Below are positions 8,718 to 20,200 of a stretch of 64,000 nt of DNA, piece after piece. The notes below the pieces were generated by a model that saw only the letters and a list, made by a program, of their open reading frames with translations, searched no databases and had not been told where the DNA came from. The DNA lies in the NCBI GenBank assembly GCA_017478025.1, contig JAFVGZ010000030.1, positions 1 to 64,000 of the forward strand, given 5' to 3'. The number at the start of each line of letters is the position of its first letter. Position 1 is the stretch's first letter. Origin of the DNA: Prevotella sp. GTDB taxonomy: Bacteria; Bacteroidota; Bacteroidia; Bacteroidales; Bacteroidaceae. Made by a program: the position numbers and the translations under genes.

Positions 8718-10937
8718 ATGGTCATGAATAACGACATGAGTAGCTTTGACGACGAGGAACTACTCCAAAAACTGCAAGAACTGATAGAGAAAAACAGTTC
8801 TACCGAGGATGACACTGACTCTGATGATGAACTCTTTGATGACGATCCTATTACCACCACTCCGCAGGCTATCGAGACAGTCCTGCTTTCGCTACCGGCA
8901 GATGACGCGGCTGCCTACACTGACGGGGAGATTACGGTGAACATCCGGACTGGTGACAGCACCCTGATTAAGGAAGACCGTTTCACCTGCTATGTCTATA
9001 CCGATGACTATTCGCCAATGTGCAACAGTTATGTCATCAGCTATTTCCGTCGCAATGCCGACAACGATGTCAACATCATCATACACTCTTTCCGCATCTG
9101 GCTGCCAGGCAAATACTTCCTGCTGGTGCGCGATAAGTCTAACGGCTCTCTCCTGCGCATGGACTTCGAAATCGGTCAGTCCATGAATATCACGCAGCAG
9201 CCACCGGAGACGCGCCCCACCTGCAGCATCGAGGATATCCTTACCACAAGTGTGGAAAACGCCGAACCGGGCTGGAATATCCTCTCTACGACTCCCGGCA
9301 CCTGTGAGTTAAGGCGCTATGCCTTGGAAAGCAGACGGCTGAAGATATACAATGAGTTCAGGAAGGGACTGAGGGGCAGGGAGCTGAAACAGAATCAGAA
9401 CCTCCTGATCCAGACCACCAACAGGGATTGGGACGCAAGAATCCTACGGTCATTTCAGAATATCGTCATGCCCGGCTACGACTTCACGCAAGCAGACTGC
9501 AACAGCCTTTACAATGCGGCCCTTCAGAATCCCTATGAGCCGCTGTATGAGAAGCTGGCAAATACCGCCAGGCAGGTCATTTGCCTCATGAACCCCGGTG
9601 CCCTGCTCAACACGGGAGGCAAGGTGGTGGTACGCCAGGTGGTGGAGAAAGTCTGTGAGGACAAGGAGAAGTATAAGCTCTGGCTCTGTGGCGGGAAACA
9701 GGAGATTGAGAGCGTGCTGGATGTCTATCCCTCGCTGAAGGATTTCTTCCTGAGCGGGAACGTCTTGACTCAACAGCCATACAGCGGCTTCGAACTCGTT
9801 CAGGCGTTCTTCAAAGAGTTGGACAATGAGCACCTTGACCCCTCAACGCCCACAATGGATGCGCTGGCAAGAGCCGTTCTGCGGCATCACGAAAAGGGCA
9901 GCTTCTCCACATGGTCGCTGAGCAGCATACGCAGGTTCGTGGCCGAGGAAGTGTCTCCGCGATATCTCCGCCGTGCCATTGACGCGATGATGTCTAAAAA
10001 GAAGACCCTGCCCGAGCTGCCCATTGAGGATATTCCCTTCACTCACCTGCCCAACTCCACCTCTGAGTTTGAGGACAGCATCCGTGAGCTCAATGAGATG
10101 GTGGGGCTTGACAACATCAAGAAGAGCATCATCACGATGGCCAACCAGTCACGCTTCTTCATGGAGCGCAAGAAGGCGGGGCTGCGCACATCGAACATTG
10201 CGGCCCAGCATGCCGTCTTCACAGGCAGTCCCGGCACAGGCAAGACAACCGTTGCGCGAATGCTTGGCAAGATATACCACTCCATAGGCCTGCTCTCAAA
10301 GGGCGATGTCATCTGTGCAGACCGCACAAGACTCGTTGGCCGCTTTATCGGCGAGACCGAGGAGAACATGAAAGCCATACTGGATGAAGCCAGGGGAAAC
10401 GTGCTCTTCATCGACGAGGCCTACACCCTCTACGAAGGTGCTACTGACCGCAGAGACTATGGCGCGAAGGTCATCGACAGCCTGCTCACGGTTCTCTCAC
10501 AGCCCGCCCCCGATATGGTCATCATCTTTGCCGGCTATGAGAAGGAGATGGATGCCATGCTGAATGCCAATCCCGGCCTCATGGGGCGCTTCCCCTACAA
10601 GTATCACTTCAGCGACTATGACGCAGAGCAGCTGCTGGAGATTGCCCTCCATCTGTTTGCCAAGGATGACTATCTGCTGGGCGAAGAGGCGAAGGAGGTG
10701 CTACGCCAGAAGATAGGCTACACCCTCTCACAGCGCACCAAGAATTTCGGCAATGCCCGCTGGGTGGAGCAGTTTATACGCAATGGTGTGATACCCGCAA
10801 TGGCAAACCGCGTCACGATGGATGACGTGAAGGATTACCGCCACATCCTGCCTTCTGATGTGGAGGAGGGATATAAGAAGTTCAACCCACGCATGACCGA
10901 GCTGCTGCCCCACCGTCAAGTGGGTTTCAACTCATAA
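8718..10937 (+). CDS. AAA+ ATPase of the CbxX/CfqX type
   Basis: This 739-residue cytoplasmic protein has a very acidic N terminus (residues 1-45, SSTEDDTDSDDELFDDD). A middle region of about 390 residues is not recognised. The C-terminal AAA+ module, about 440-720, has Walker A GSPGTGKT at 503-510, Walker B VLFIDEA at 562-568, sensor-type IIFAGYEKEMD and an arginine-finger-like LMGRFP. It is of the CbxX/CfqX/SpoVK clade, whose members remodel or reactivate partner proteins. The middle region probably recognises the client. Start 8718 (MVMNNDMSS) or 8724 are equivalent. It is followed 12 bp later by a Sel1-like gene, which suggests a functional pair. Its specific client is unknown. Confidence 0.88.
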   Translation: MVMNNDMSSFDDEELLQKLQELIEKNSSTEDDTDSDDELFDDDPITTTPQAIETVLLSLPADDAAAYTDGEITVNIRTGDSTLIKEDRFTCYVYTDDYSPMCNSYVISYFRRNADNDVNIIIHSFRIWLPGKYFLLVRDKSNGSLLRMDFEIGQSMNITQQPPETRPTCSIEDILTTSVENAEPGWNILSTTPGTCELRRYALESRRLKIYNEFRKGLRGRELKQNQNLLIQTTNRDWDARILRSFQNIVMPGYDFTQADCNSLYNAALQNPYEPLYEKLANTARQVICLMNPGALLNTGGKVVVRQVVEKVCEDKEKYKLWLCGGKQEIESVLDVYPSLKDFFLSGNVLTQQPYSGFELVQAFFKELDNEHLDPSTPTMDALARAVLRHHEKGSFSTWSLSSIRRFVAEEVSPRYLRRAIDAMMSKKKTLPELPIEDIPFTHLPNSTSEFEDSIRELNEMVGLDNIKKSIITMANQSRFFMERKKAGLRTSNIAAQHAVFTGSPGTGKTTVARMLGKIYHSIGLLSKGDVICADRTRLVGRFIGETEENMKAILDEARGNVLFIDEAYTLYEGATDRRDYGAKVIDSLLTVLSQPAPDMVIIFAGYEKEMDAMLNANPGLMGRFPYKYHFSDYDAEQLLEIALHLFAKDDYLLGEEAKEVLRQKIGYTLSQRTKNFGNARWVEQFIRNGVIPAMANRVTMDDVKDYRHILPSDVEEGYKKFNPRMTELLPHRQVGFNS

Positions 10938-10949
10938 ACCCCTCCCGAC

Positions 10950-12017
10950 ATGATAAAAGAACTACCCACATACGCTGAAGCGCAAAAGGCTATCTGCGGC
11001 GGCAAAGACCCTATGGCGTTCCTGCACCTGGGCATCATATATGCTCAGGGCGTAGGAACCGAGCAGAGTGACATACTGGCATCCTATTTCATCAAGAAAG
11101 CCATTGACATGGGATGCAAGGAGGCAGAAGAGTATCTCAACATCGGATATGAGACGGGGGATAAGGATTTCGCATCAGAGATAGAAGCCTTCATCGGTGA
11201 CGGCGGCTCAATGTCTCGCGAGACGTTTGCCTGGCTTAAGGCCAAAGTGGAAGCAGAACGTAGGGCCAAAAACTACGGCAACCTTTCAAATATGCAAGGC
11301 GACTTGATGCTGTTCTATCCTGAATACGACCGCGACAAGGCGATTGGTGATATCCTGAACAACCGCGATACCGTTGATGCCGACATACTTCTCGCTACAT
11401 GCACCTCAAACAACAGGTTTGAACTCTACGCCAGCCAACAGGACAAGCTTCTTAGCCAGCTACATGCCCCAATAGAAAAACTCGACGTGGATTGGAAGAA
11501 CCTGAAGTGTGACTTCTTAGGGCATGATGAGGGGGAATTGGCCCAGTGCATTGTAAACTTCACCTGTTCCTATAAGGAAATCTGCCGCCATTATCATGTG
11601 GAGCAGGAAGACATCTTCACCCTGGACACGCTAAGGTTGTTTCCCTACGTCAGAATGACGGATTTACTGCTACTGAGGCGCCAGGCCCTCAGATGTTTGC
11701 TGTCTGTCAAGGATGTCAATCCCAACATCACCGAGAGATATCTGAAGCGTCTGCGTGACGATAGCGAATTGCTCAACATTGCCGAGGAAGTCAGAGACCA
11801 GAACTTGCAGCTGTTACTCATATCGTTCGTCGAAATGAACATCGACATCAACGCGCTGCAACTCCATTCCATCCGGCTCTTCAGGGCATACAAATACAAC
11901 GACCTCTCACCCCTTGCCGACCACCTGAACACCCTGGTAAGCAGGCTCACCGAAATCAGAGTCAAACACGACCTACCCACCTACACCGCCGACACCCTTC
12001 CCCCGATAGCCCTTTGA
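10950..12017 (+). CDS. Sel1-repeat-like protein, partner of the AAA+ ATPase
   Basis: This 355-residue cytoplasmic protein carries a Sel1/TPR-like pair of helices near its N terminus (DPMAFLHLGIIYAQGVGTEQ, then SYFIKKAIDMGCKEAEEYL, about residues 21-65). The rest is helical and charged, without a known domain. The gene starts 12 bp after the ATPase stop, so the two are almost certainly co-transcribed and probably translated together. A role as adaptor or client of the ATPase is inferred from position only. Its stop lies 28 bp from the converging VirE fragment. Confidence 0.75.
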   Translation: MIKELPTYAEAQKAICGGKDPMAFLHLGIIYAQGVGTEQSDILASYFIKKAIDMGCKEAEEYLNIGYETGDKDFASEIEAFIGDGGSMSRETFAWLKAKVEAERRAKNYGNLSNMQGDLMLFYPEYDRDKAIGDILNNRDTVDADILLATCTSNNRFELYASQQDKLLSQLHAPIEKLDVDWKNLKCDFLGHDEGELAQCIVNFTCSYKEICRHYHVEQEDIFTLDTLRLFPYVRMTDLLLLRRQALRCLLSVKDVNPNITERYLKRLRDDSELLNIAEEVRDQNLQLLLISFVEMNIDINALQLHSIRLFRAYKYNDLSPLADHLNTLVSRLTEIRVKHDLPTYTADTLPPIAL

Positions 12018-12044
12018 GCCAACGGGAGAAGGGTGCAGGGATAG

Positions 12045-12842
12045 CTACCCCCGTTCCTTTATCCAATACGTCATGCCGCTTGTTTTCCGTTCGCTGTCAA
12101 ACCTATATTCCGGACGGTTGAGCAGACGGCCTATCTTCTCAAATGTTCCCGTGTCTTCCTGGTAGGCACCACGGAAGACTTGCTTCAGGCGGGCAGAGAT
12201 TTCTGCTATCGTCAGCCATTGACCGGCCTCACCCTCCATCGGTTTCTCAAAGAGCGAGAGAAGCATCTCGCCCAGCCCGCTCACGGGCTGGTAGCGCAGG
12301 TTGTGCTGCATCAGTTCGCGCTCCTCGTCCTTTGTCAGATAGTAACGCTCGCGCTGCTCATCTACCTCGTACTTCAGTTGGGCATAGAGCTGGTCATATT
12401 CTATCGGGGTCTCAAAGTCGATATTGTTCTCCACCGTCACGCATACGAAGCGACGACTGCCCGTGGGGTCATCCAGCGGCATCGGCTCATTGGTGGTACC
12501 GATGAACGAGGCATAGCGGCGATGACTGGAATAGGCCTTGCCATACGGAGGGCGGTACTTCAGGTCGGAGGTTGACACGAGGTATTTCAGCACTATCTGC
12601 TGTCGCTGCGTTATCTTGTCAAACTCATCAAGGTTGATCAGCGCAAAGGAGGTGAGCCCCAGGTTCAGGTCGGCCTCGTTCTTGAAGTTGATGCGGTCAT
12701 TATAATACTCACGCAGGTCACGCGGCAGCAGTATGCGACAGAAGCTTGACTTGCCGCAGCCCTGACGTCCTATCAGTATCGGTACTAGCGCATTGCCCGT
12801 CAGCTGTCCCTTGCCCTTCCACATCGCCACCATCGAGCGCAA
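12045..12842 (-). pseudogene. 5'-truncated VirE-family primase/helicase
   Basis: Residues match the C-terminal superfamily 3-like helicase part of Bacteroidales VirE (DUF5906-type) proteins: Walker A GRQGCGKS at 25-32, Walker B ALINLDEFD, and the conserved RRYASFIGTTNE and GSRRFVCVTVEN. Complete family members have several hundred residues more at the N terminus. Here the frame meets a stop (TAG at 12846-12848) just upstream and only a TTG could start it. The gene is therefore a remnant of a mobile-element-associated protein. Beyond about 12840 the opposite strand encodes the end of an unrelated protein, so a rearrangement junction lies there. Confidence 0.8.
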
Positions 12843-12978
12843 TCGCTACTACGAATACCACAACGGCACCACCCCCATGACCCCCGACGTAGAGCAGCTC
12901 GTCCGCCAGACCTTCATCGACCACGGCTGGACAGAAGAACCACACTTCATGAAATACGTGGAAGAATATGATTGGTGA
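12841..12978 (+). pseudogene. C-terminal fragment of an unidentified gene
   Basis: The plus strand encodes about 45 residues of ordinary protein-like sequence (NRYYEYHNGTT... to VEEYDW) ending in TGA. There is no credible start: upstream the frame runs antisense through the VirE helicase remnant. The most likely reading is the 3' end of a gene cut off by the same rearrangement that truncated VirE. The parent gene was not recognised. Confidence 0.5.
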
Positions 12979-13037
12979 TGACAAATCTGCAAATTAGCAT
13001 TCTTTTTTCAAAAAAAAGAGATTTTGCAGGGATAAAT

Positions 13038-13070
13038 TTGTATAAATGTAATACAATATTATTACTTTTG
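13038..13070 (+). promoter_or_regulatory. Probable promoter of the patatin gene
   Basis: TACTTTTG lies at 13063-13070, 25 bp before the ATG, with TTTG at 13037-13040. The 22-bp spacing is a little long for the consensus. Confidence 0.5.
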
Positions 13071-13094
13071 CGGAAGATTTGATATTGTTTGATT

Positions 13095-13976
13095 ATGGCA
13101 GACGTAATGAACAGGAAAAAGAATGTGGCTTTGGTGTTGTCAAGTGGCGGTGCCAGGGGATTGGCTCATATAGGTGCTATAGAGGAGCTGCTGGCGCGAG
13201 GGTATCGCATCACTTCTATTGCAGGAAGTTCGATGGGGGCTCTCGTCGGCGGTGTCTTTGCCGCAGGGAAGTTGGAGGCGTTCCGCGAGTGGGTAAAGAC
13301 TATCGACAAGAAGAGGATGCTGGAGCTGATAGACTTTTCACTGTCTATAAACCATCTGGCGAAGGGGGATCGCATCATTGAGGCTATCATGGAGTTTGTG
13401 CCGGATGTGGCTATCGAGGATTTGCCTATCCCTTATTGTGCTGTGGCTACTGATTTGACTTCCGGGCGTGAGGTGCTGTTCAACAAGGGCAGCCTGTTTA
13501 AGGCTATCCGCGCGAGCATTACCCTGCCGACATTCTATAAACCCGTGGAGCGTGACGGAATGGTGCTGATAGACGGCGGGGTGATAAACCCCATTCCGCT
13601 GAACCGTGTCAAGAGGCAGGAGGGGGACATCTTGGTGGGGGTGGATGTTAATGTGCATGATTTCAAGTCTCAGTGGGAGGAGATGCACAAGTCGCCGGAA
13701 CCGAAAAAAGACGACACATCGCTGAAGACAAAGATCCTCGATATGATAACACCTGACGATATCAATTTGAACTATTACACAGTACTATCACGTGCCAGCA
13801 GGATGATGATACACCAGAATTCCATATTGATGGCAGAACTGATGAAGCCGGACATTCTTGTGGATATCCAGATGGACAAGTATGGGGTCTTTGATTTCTA
13901 CAAATCAGAAAAGATTGTTGCCTTAGGCCAAAAGAAGATGTCGCAGGCAATCAACAGGTACGAGTCAAGGGGATGA
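13095..13976 (+). CDS. Patatin-like phospholipase (RssA type)
   Basis: This 293-residue protein is a patatin-family serine hydrolase expected to cleave acyl chains from membrane lipids. Visible motifs are the oxyanion-hole glycines SSGGARG (16-22), the nucleophile elbow GSSMG at 44-48 with Ser46, and the catalytic aspartate in IDGG with Asp160. There is no signal peptide, consistent with the cytoplasmic RssA-like subgroup. A TTG at 13089 would add two residues; the ATG at 13095 is preferred. It is a single-gene unit, followed by a gaccatt word array. Confidence 0.93.
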   Translation: MADVMNRKKNVALVLSSGGARGLAHIGAIEELLARGYRITSIAGSSMGALVGGVFAAGKLEAFREWVKTIDKKRMLELIDFSLSINHLAKGDRIIEAIMEFVPDVAIEDLPIPYCAVATDLTSGREVLFNKGSLFKAIRASITLPTFYKPVERDGMVLIDGGVINPIPLNRVKRQEGDILVGVDVNVHDFKSQWEEMHKSPEPKKDDTSLKTKILDMITPDDINLNYYTVLSRASRMMIHQNSILMAELMKPDILVDIQMDKYGVFDFYKSEKIVALGQKKMSQAINRYESRG

Positions 13977-13984
13977 AGCCGAGC

Positions 13985-14185
13985 GGACCATTGACCATTG
14001 AACATTGACCGTTGACCATTGACCATTGACTATTGACCGTTGAACATTCTTGCTCCGTTATACTACGCAAGCGTCCCATAGGGCCGAGCGGACCATTGAA
14101 CATTCTTGCTCCGTTATACTACGCAAGCGTCCCATAGGGCCGAGCGGACCATTGAACATTGACCATTAGCATTGAACATTGAGAG
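13985..14185. repeat. Heptameric word array (gaccatt/gaccgtt) with two dispersed elements
   Basis: Seven-base words gaccatt, gaacatt, gaccgtt and gactatt run in tandem from about 13985 to 14047. The array is interrupted by two copies of the dispersed element at 14049-14089 and 14105-14145, each followed by more gaccatt words; the 56-bp unit is thus itself duplicated. The same words occur inside the DUF3575 gene at 52550-52626. Confidence 0.85.
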
Positions 14186-14237
14186 TCGGGGGGATTGAAA
14201 AATTAAGAATTCAAAATTCAAAATTATTGAAACTTGA

Positions 14238-17200
14238 CTATCTTACATAAATCTTGATTCTCTTCTTGCCGGCCTCGCCGTTGGTCTCGAGGATATAGAC
14301 ATCGTTCGGCAACTGGAACTGCGTGCTGTTTCCACAGTCTGTTGCCTGATATACCGTTGCGCCACTGATGTTCACGGCACGTACCGAGCCCAGGTTTCTG
14401 GCTGCTGATACCGTCACCATGCCTTCGCGAACGCTCACCCTGATGCTATTGGAGAGACCCTCCAATTCATTCAGGCCTGTCGCAAAGCCGCGCACAAGGA
14501 AGTAGCGACCGTATTCATTAGGCGTAACTGTCACGCTACTGCCCTCTGTCACTTCTGTCTTCATACCGTTTACGGCATCCACCACATAGAGCCCGCCCTC
14601 TACGTTATCAACGCCTGTCAGGGTAACCTCTACGTCATCCTGACTGTTGCACACCACGCCGAAAGGAAGTGAAGAGGGAAGATATGTACTATTTACCATG
14701 TACCATGTACAATTTTGAGGGAAGGGTGAAGAGTGGTTGATGCTCAGCGCCTGTCCGTCTGCTACGGTATATACCATAGGCACATTGGCCAGGTTAGAGT
14801 CAAAGAGTGTCTCTACGTTCTGTCCCTCGTCCATCACCACGCTGGCCTTTGACAGTCCTTGCTCGTTCTCAGCCGTCAGCATCAGTGCCGGAGCTTCCTT
14901 TGCCGGTGTAGCAGGTGGCCAGCCCGGAGGAGTTGGGAAGTTGCCGTCTATCTGCATCTCCTTATTGAAGGTCAGCTTAGTTGCCGTGCCTTTCTTGACG
15001 AAGAATGCCTGCATAGGCTTGATGACGGTGGTCTTTGCCGTTGCCGGTATGGCATGTGCCTCAGCCACACCACCCTCGTATGTCCAGTAGCCCTCTGTGC
15101 TCAAGTCTGTATTGGTATCAAAGAACTTCTTCATGTCGATAGACACCATGAACGGATTGCCCACCAGAACATAATCGCCCTGCTGCTGCATGGCGCTGAT
15201 ATTGAACTCCAATGGTGATGTCTCGGTATCGGTATCGTCCTGATAATCACTCACCAGCTGATAGATACTTACCTTGTCAACACTCTTGATGCCTGCACCA
15301 GCTGCCGGTGTGGAAGCGGTACCCGTCCAATCATAGTATTCATAGGAGAGATCAGCCTTGGGCAGGCGGATAAGGGTCTTGTCTGCCTGATCCTTCTTAT
15401 GAGCACGGATAGCAAAGGCGGTCAGGGTGTTGTATGGCACCTGCACATCGTTGAACGTGTGTCCCCACTCGGCAATATTCGTAGTTACCGTGCTATAATT
15501 CAGATTTGCCGAATAGCTGTTGGCACGTATATCATTCTGCTTCACATGGACGGTGCCGTTGTTCATGCCCCATGACCGCTGGTAGATAGGATATCGCGTG
15601 CGGCTGTAAGTCGTAGTATTGAACGTAATAGGCTGGAATGCCTCTGTGACCTGGCGACCGCTGACAGTGTTTCCGCTAGCCACATCAGTCATCAACGTTG
15701 GCACATACATATCGCCGGCGTATGTGTTCTTCATCGGTACGGAAACGAGGTACCACTTGTTGGCATCCAGTTCCTTCTCCACCCATGCCTTCTCATACTG
15801 CAGACGATGCGGACGAAGCAACTCTGCTCCCGGCTTGAAGTATATCTCGCGGCAGATATTACCCTGGAATTTCTCAACATCGAACACCTTGGCAGTCAGG
15901 TCCTGCACGCCCTGGTCATCCCAAGTGCCGTCATCCTTCTGGTAGCGGTGCCCGAAGCAACCCTCGCCGTAATGCTCGTCTGGATCATCACCTGTGTGGA
16001 ACTCACCATAGCGCACCAGCATGTCGTAGTAGATATTCTCCGTTGGCTTACTGTTGTGTCTCTCTTCTGTCATGCCTTCGTAATTGTAGTTAGGGCTGCG
16101 GTCGGTGAGCAGGGTGGTTCTCGTGAGGTCGAGGAAACCGCCACCTTGGCGACGAGCACCCTTTCCTACACCCACCACTCTCGGCTCGTTGATAAGGCTT
16201 GGGGCATGGTTGTCAGTAGGCAGCGTGACGTAGGTGAACTTCATGGGCACAAAGCCTGGGCGCTCAGTAGTAAGACCACTTATCTCCTCGTTATTTTCAT
16301 ATCCATCAGGGTGACCGGCAGTAGCAGTGTTCTGTGCTGATGCTGGGCCTTTAGTGTCCTTATAAAGTTCTGCACGTGTAGAGCGATGCCAGTTGCCGTC
16401 GTTATACCAGTTGGCACTCCAGTAGTCGGTTGTGGATGTTGTTGGTTTTCCATCATTGTCCACATTCTGCGCTTCCCAGGTGACAAACTCCGGCACCACC
16501 TTGATGACCATGAATAGGTCACCGATACAGGCAGTTCCAAGACTGCCTTCGTCCTCGGCATCATAGAAGATGGTGCCTACCTCATACTGATAGCCCTCAT
16601 GGAAGTTGATGGCGCAGTTGCTGCCTGACAGGTCAAGAGCCAAGTACATGTGGTCCTTATCTACCCACGGACGCAGATCGGTACCGTTGACAGGGACGAT
16701 CTTGGCAAACCTTGTTCCCACAGCAGGCAGCGTCGGGTCAGTGGTGGCGGGGTCATCTGGGTACAGGTCCTTGTCCACTGCCGAGATGGTGAGATAGGAG
16801 TCCGATGGGAAATAGACCTTTCCTGCGGTCGTACCATATTTATCCTTAAACATATTCACCGGCACGTGGAGGATGTATCCTTGTGTGCGCATCTTGTTCA
16901 GCTGCTCCAGTCCTACCCTGAGCACGCGCTTCGTTCCTGCCGTCTCGTAGTTCACATCGTCGAAACCAAGGATCAGTTCAGGTCCGCTGGAACTGCTGTT
17001 CAGGATGAAGGTGAATGGGATATAGCTGCAGACGGAATAGACCGTGGCATCAAAGGTGTAGTCGTTGTTGACCGGAATGGCCCATAGTGACGTGGTAGCC
17101 TCTGTCAGCTCATACTCAAACTTGCCTGAAGCCCTCAGTAATAGCAGATTGTTATCAATAGCATCCTTGAGGATGTTGTAGCCTTCAGCATTTACAGAAG

Positions 17201-20200
17201 CATAAGCATCTCGCAGCGCGGTGGAATAATTCTCCGTCGGGGTGGTACGTTCATACGCCCTGTAATCCTGCAATGCCTTCAGCAGCGGCTTGTCATAGCC
17301 GGGATAGTTCTCATTCAACTGCGCCTTGGTGCCCAGGAAGAAATCGAAGAGCACGCCATCGTCGGCGAGGCTACCGTCCGTACCGTAAGGCAGCGACTTG
17401 AAGCCTGAGGGCTCGTTGTCATCAGGATAGTTTGCCTGTATGTAGTATTCTATCTGCGCCGTTGCCTCGCCACATGCAGCCTGAACCGTCTGGCTCGCCA
17501 CATCATGGTCGCCGTCGAGGGAAAGGAAGTGGACATAGATCTTGCGTGGCTTGAAGAAGTTACTATATACCTCGCAGGCGTAGTTGGGATCGGCCCACTT
17601 GCTCAGGTCAGGCGATTGCAGGTTCTTCGGCATAGCGATGAAATACTCGTATCCCTGAGGCAGATTCAGCACCTTATCGTCTAACAGTTTCAGGTAAAGG
17701 ATACCGTCTATAAATTCGTAGTTGGAATTTATGGCTTGGATCTCAGGGGTACTGTCGTCAAGAGTACCATCTGCCTTTAGCACGTATTTCTTGACATCTA
17801 TCTGGCCGTATGCGTTCTCACCATTATCATATACAGATGTGTCATCAACAGGTTCGAATGTAATGACCCCAGTATCGCTCTTGCCTTTTATCTTGAAGAT
17901 CTTGTAGTAGAAGGTTGTCGGAGTACTCTCACTAAGCGTCACCATATTCTCCAGATTCTCCACATCCATATAGGCTGTGGCCTCCAGATCAACATCTTCA
18001 CACATACCGCCCGTCTGCTCCACCTGTATCTTGCCTGTGCTGGTATAGAACACAATGTTGTCAACACAGAAGTCGGCACCTTCGGTATTCTTGGAATAGT
18101 TGTCTATCTCCACCGTGAAGTCGGTGAAGTTGGTGATATCGATGTTTTCGGGGATATTACCATAACCATATACCTGATACCACTTATTGTATGTATAAGA
18201 ACCACCGTCACCAGTGTTTACCGTGTTCAGCACACAGGTCAGGAAGGACATGACGTGTGTTCTGTCGCCGAACTCATTCTTGGCAAACACATTCGCCATC
18301 AGCTGGGGACTGGTCTTACCGCCCTCTGTCACATCGGCTATAGCTGCCGTGAAGTATATCTGTGAGCCGGCACACAGGCTGGCAGAGAAGTCGAGGGTCG
18401 CTATATTACGTGACTCGTCAGAGGCATCGACGTAGATATAACCGCCGAATTTGGCGTTATCATTCAGGTGCGTGTAGTCATAGAGTGCTGTTGCGGGTTC
18501 ATTATACCACCAATAGACATACTTACAGCCAGCGGCAGGCGACTCGTCGCCAAGACCCTTTTTCGACACGCCTTCTCGTCCCATAGACTTCAACAGCATA
18601 TAGTCACCGTGAATAGGCGTCAGTCCTGAGTAACCTGTACGAATGCGGTACTTGTCTATCTTTGGATAGCAGAAGCCATACTGCGCCTTGTCCCATTCCA
18701 ACGGTGAATAGAGCATATTCGCTTCTTCGGTGGTAGGCTCTGACAGGTCATCGAAGTAGTTGTCGAAATTAACAATGCCGCCTTGGAGATAATGCAGATT
18801 CAGATACTCATTGGTACGCTTCACGTTCGTAGAGGCAAGGTTTTCTGCCAGTATAGCAGGTGCATCGAGGAACTGCAGCTCATAATGAATGGCCGGTGCC
18901 TCATATCCACCGCCACCGATATAGCCAATAATATGGAAACGCATACCGGGAGCAGCAGTGACATCCTTGCTTCCCAGACTGCCGGTGAGATGATTGTAGG
19001 TGCCGTTGAAGTTACTAAGGTTGAAACTGTGTATTCTCTCCGCATTGTCCGTGAGGTTATCTGTCTTCTCCCACAGTCCGTTCTCATCCTCTAAGTAGGA
19101 TGTCCAGCGGATTTGGCTGCATTGTACGCCTTCATCCGTTCCGTTATACACATAATATTCGTCAAGGGTCTGCAACTGGGCGCGAACGGCAAAATCACCA
19201 ACGCTGCCGTTCAGCGATACTACCACACGACCGTTGTTCTCGTAAAGGTTGAACATTGTCCTCTTACGCTCAGCAAAATTATCGCTGGTCAAGTCTGACA
19301 GAGCAGCCTCAAAGCGGTCGGCACCTTCCTTGATGTCTTTGACAATGACCGATGATGGGAATACGTGGAACAGGTATCGAGTGCTAAGTGTCGGCTCATG
19401 CACTAAATGAGGATACTTCAAACCTTCGAAACCGGTGCGGTCATCATCCTCGCTCCCGGGATAGAGGCCGTCGTAATACTTACTTACATCACAGGCAATG
19501 ATGTCGCCATCCATAGTCAAACCGGCTGGATTATAAGTGACACCGACAGTAGAATGAGTAGGTTGCAGCCCCGACTTGCTATTGTTCAGCATGAAAAAGC
19601 CGCGATTGCCAGCAACATCAGTGAGTTCCTTAAGCAAAGTTCCCACTTTTGTCAAACGCTTGGAACTGAGGTCGGCAGTCCAGTCGTACCAACGAATGTA
19701 TGCCATAGGCTCCAATTTATTACCTGTTCCGGTGTACCACTGGAAAGGCAGCCGCAGCATCTTCGCCCCCTCCGTAGGCTTGATATACATATAGTAGTGA
19801 ACCGTGTGCACACCCTGGCGTATGTCAGGGCGCTCTGCCACGTTCACTCTGCTATTGTCGTTGTCCCAGGAATACTGGACTAACTGCGTCGGAACATACA
19901 CTATAGGCTCTGTGCCGTCTTTCACAAAGCGAACACCCAGGAGACTCATATCGCCCCCATTCTCCTTGCCGGTCTCACGGGAGTCACTGAAATCTACAAC
20001 ATATTCTTTCGCCGGGTCAAGGGTCAGCGTTATGACTGCAGTCATTCCCTCATGATCGCTGGTACCGTCTGCGGCCACGACAGCGCTGCCATCGGTAGGT
20101 GTGGCTGTGGCAAAGCAAGTGCGTGACTTGCTCTTGTTGGTAGAGGTAAGATAGGCCACGACGCTATTGACACCTGAAATCTGGAACCTGGCAGTCTTTA

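Noticed and set aside
12793..12840. ATG start for the plus-strand fragment near 12.8 kb
   Set aside because: The first 16 codons are antisense to the VirE helicase, so the fragment more likely lost its true start.
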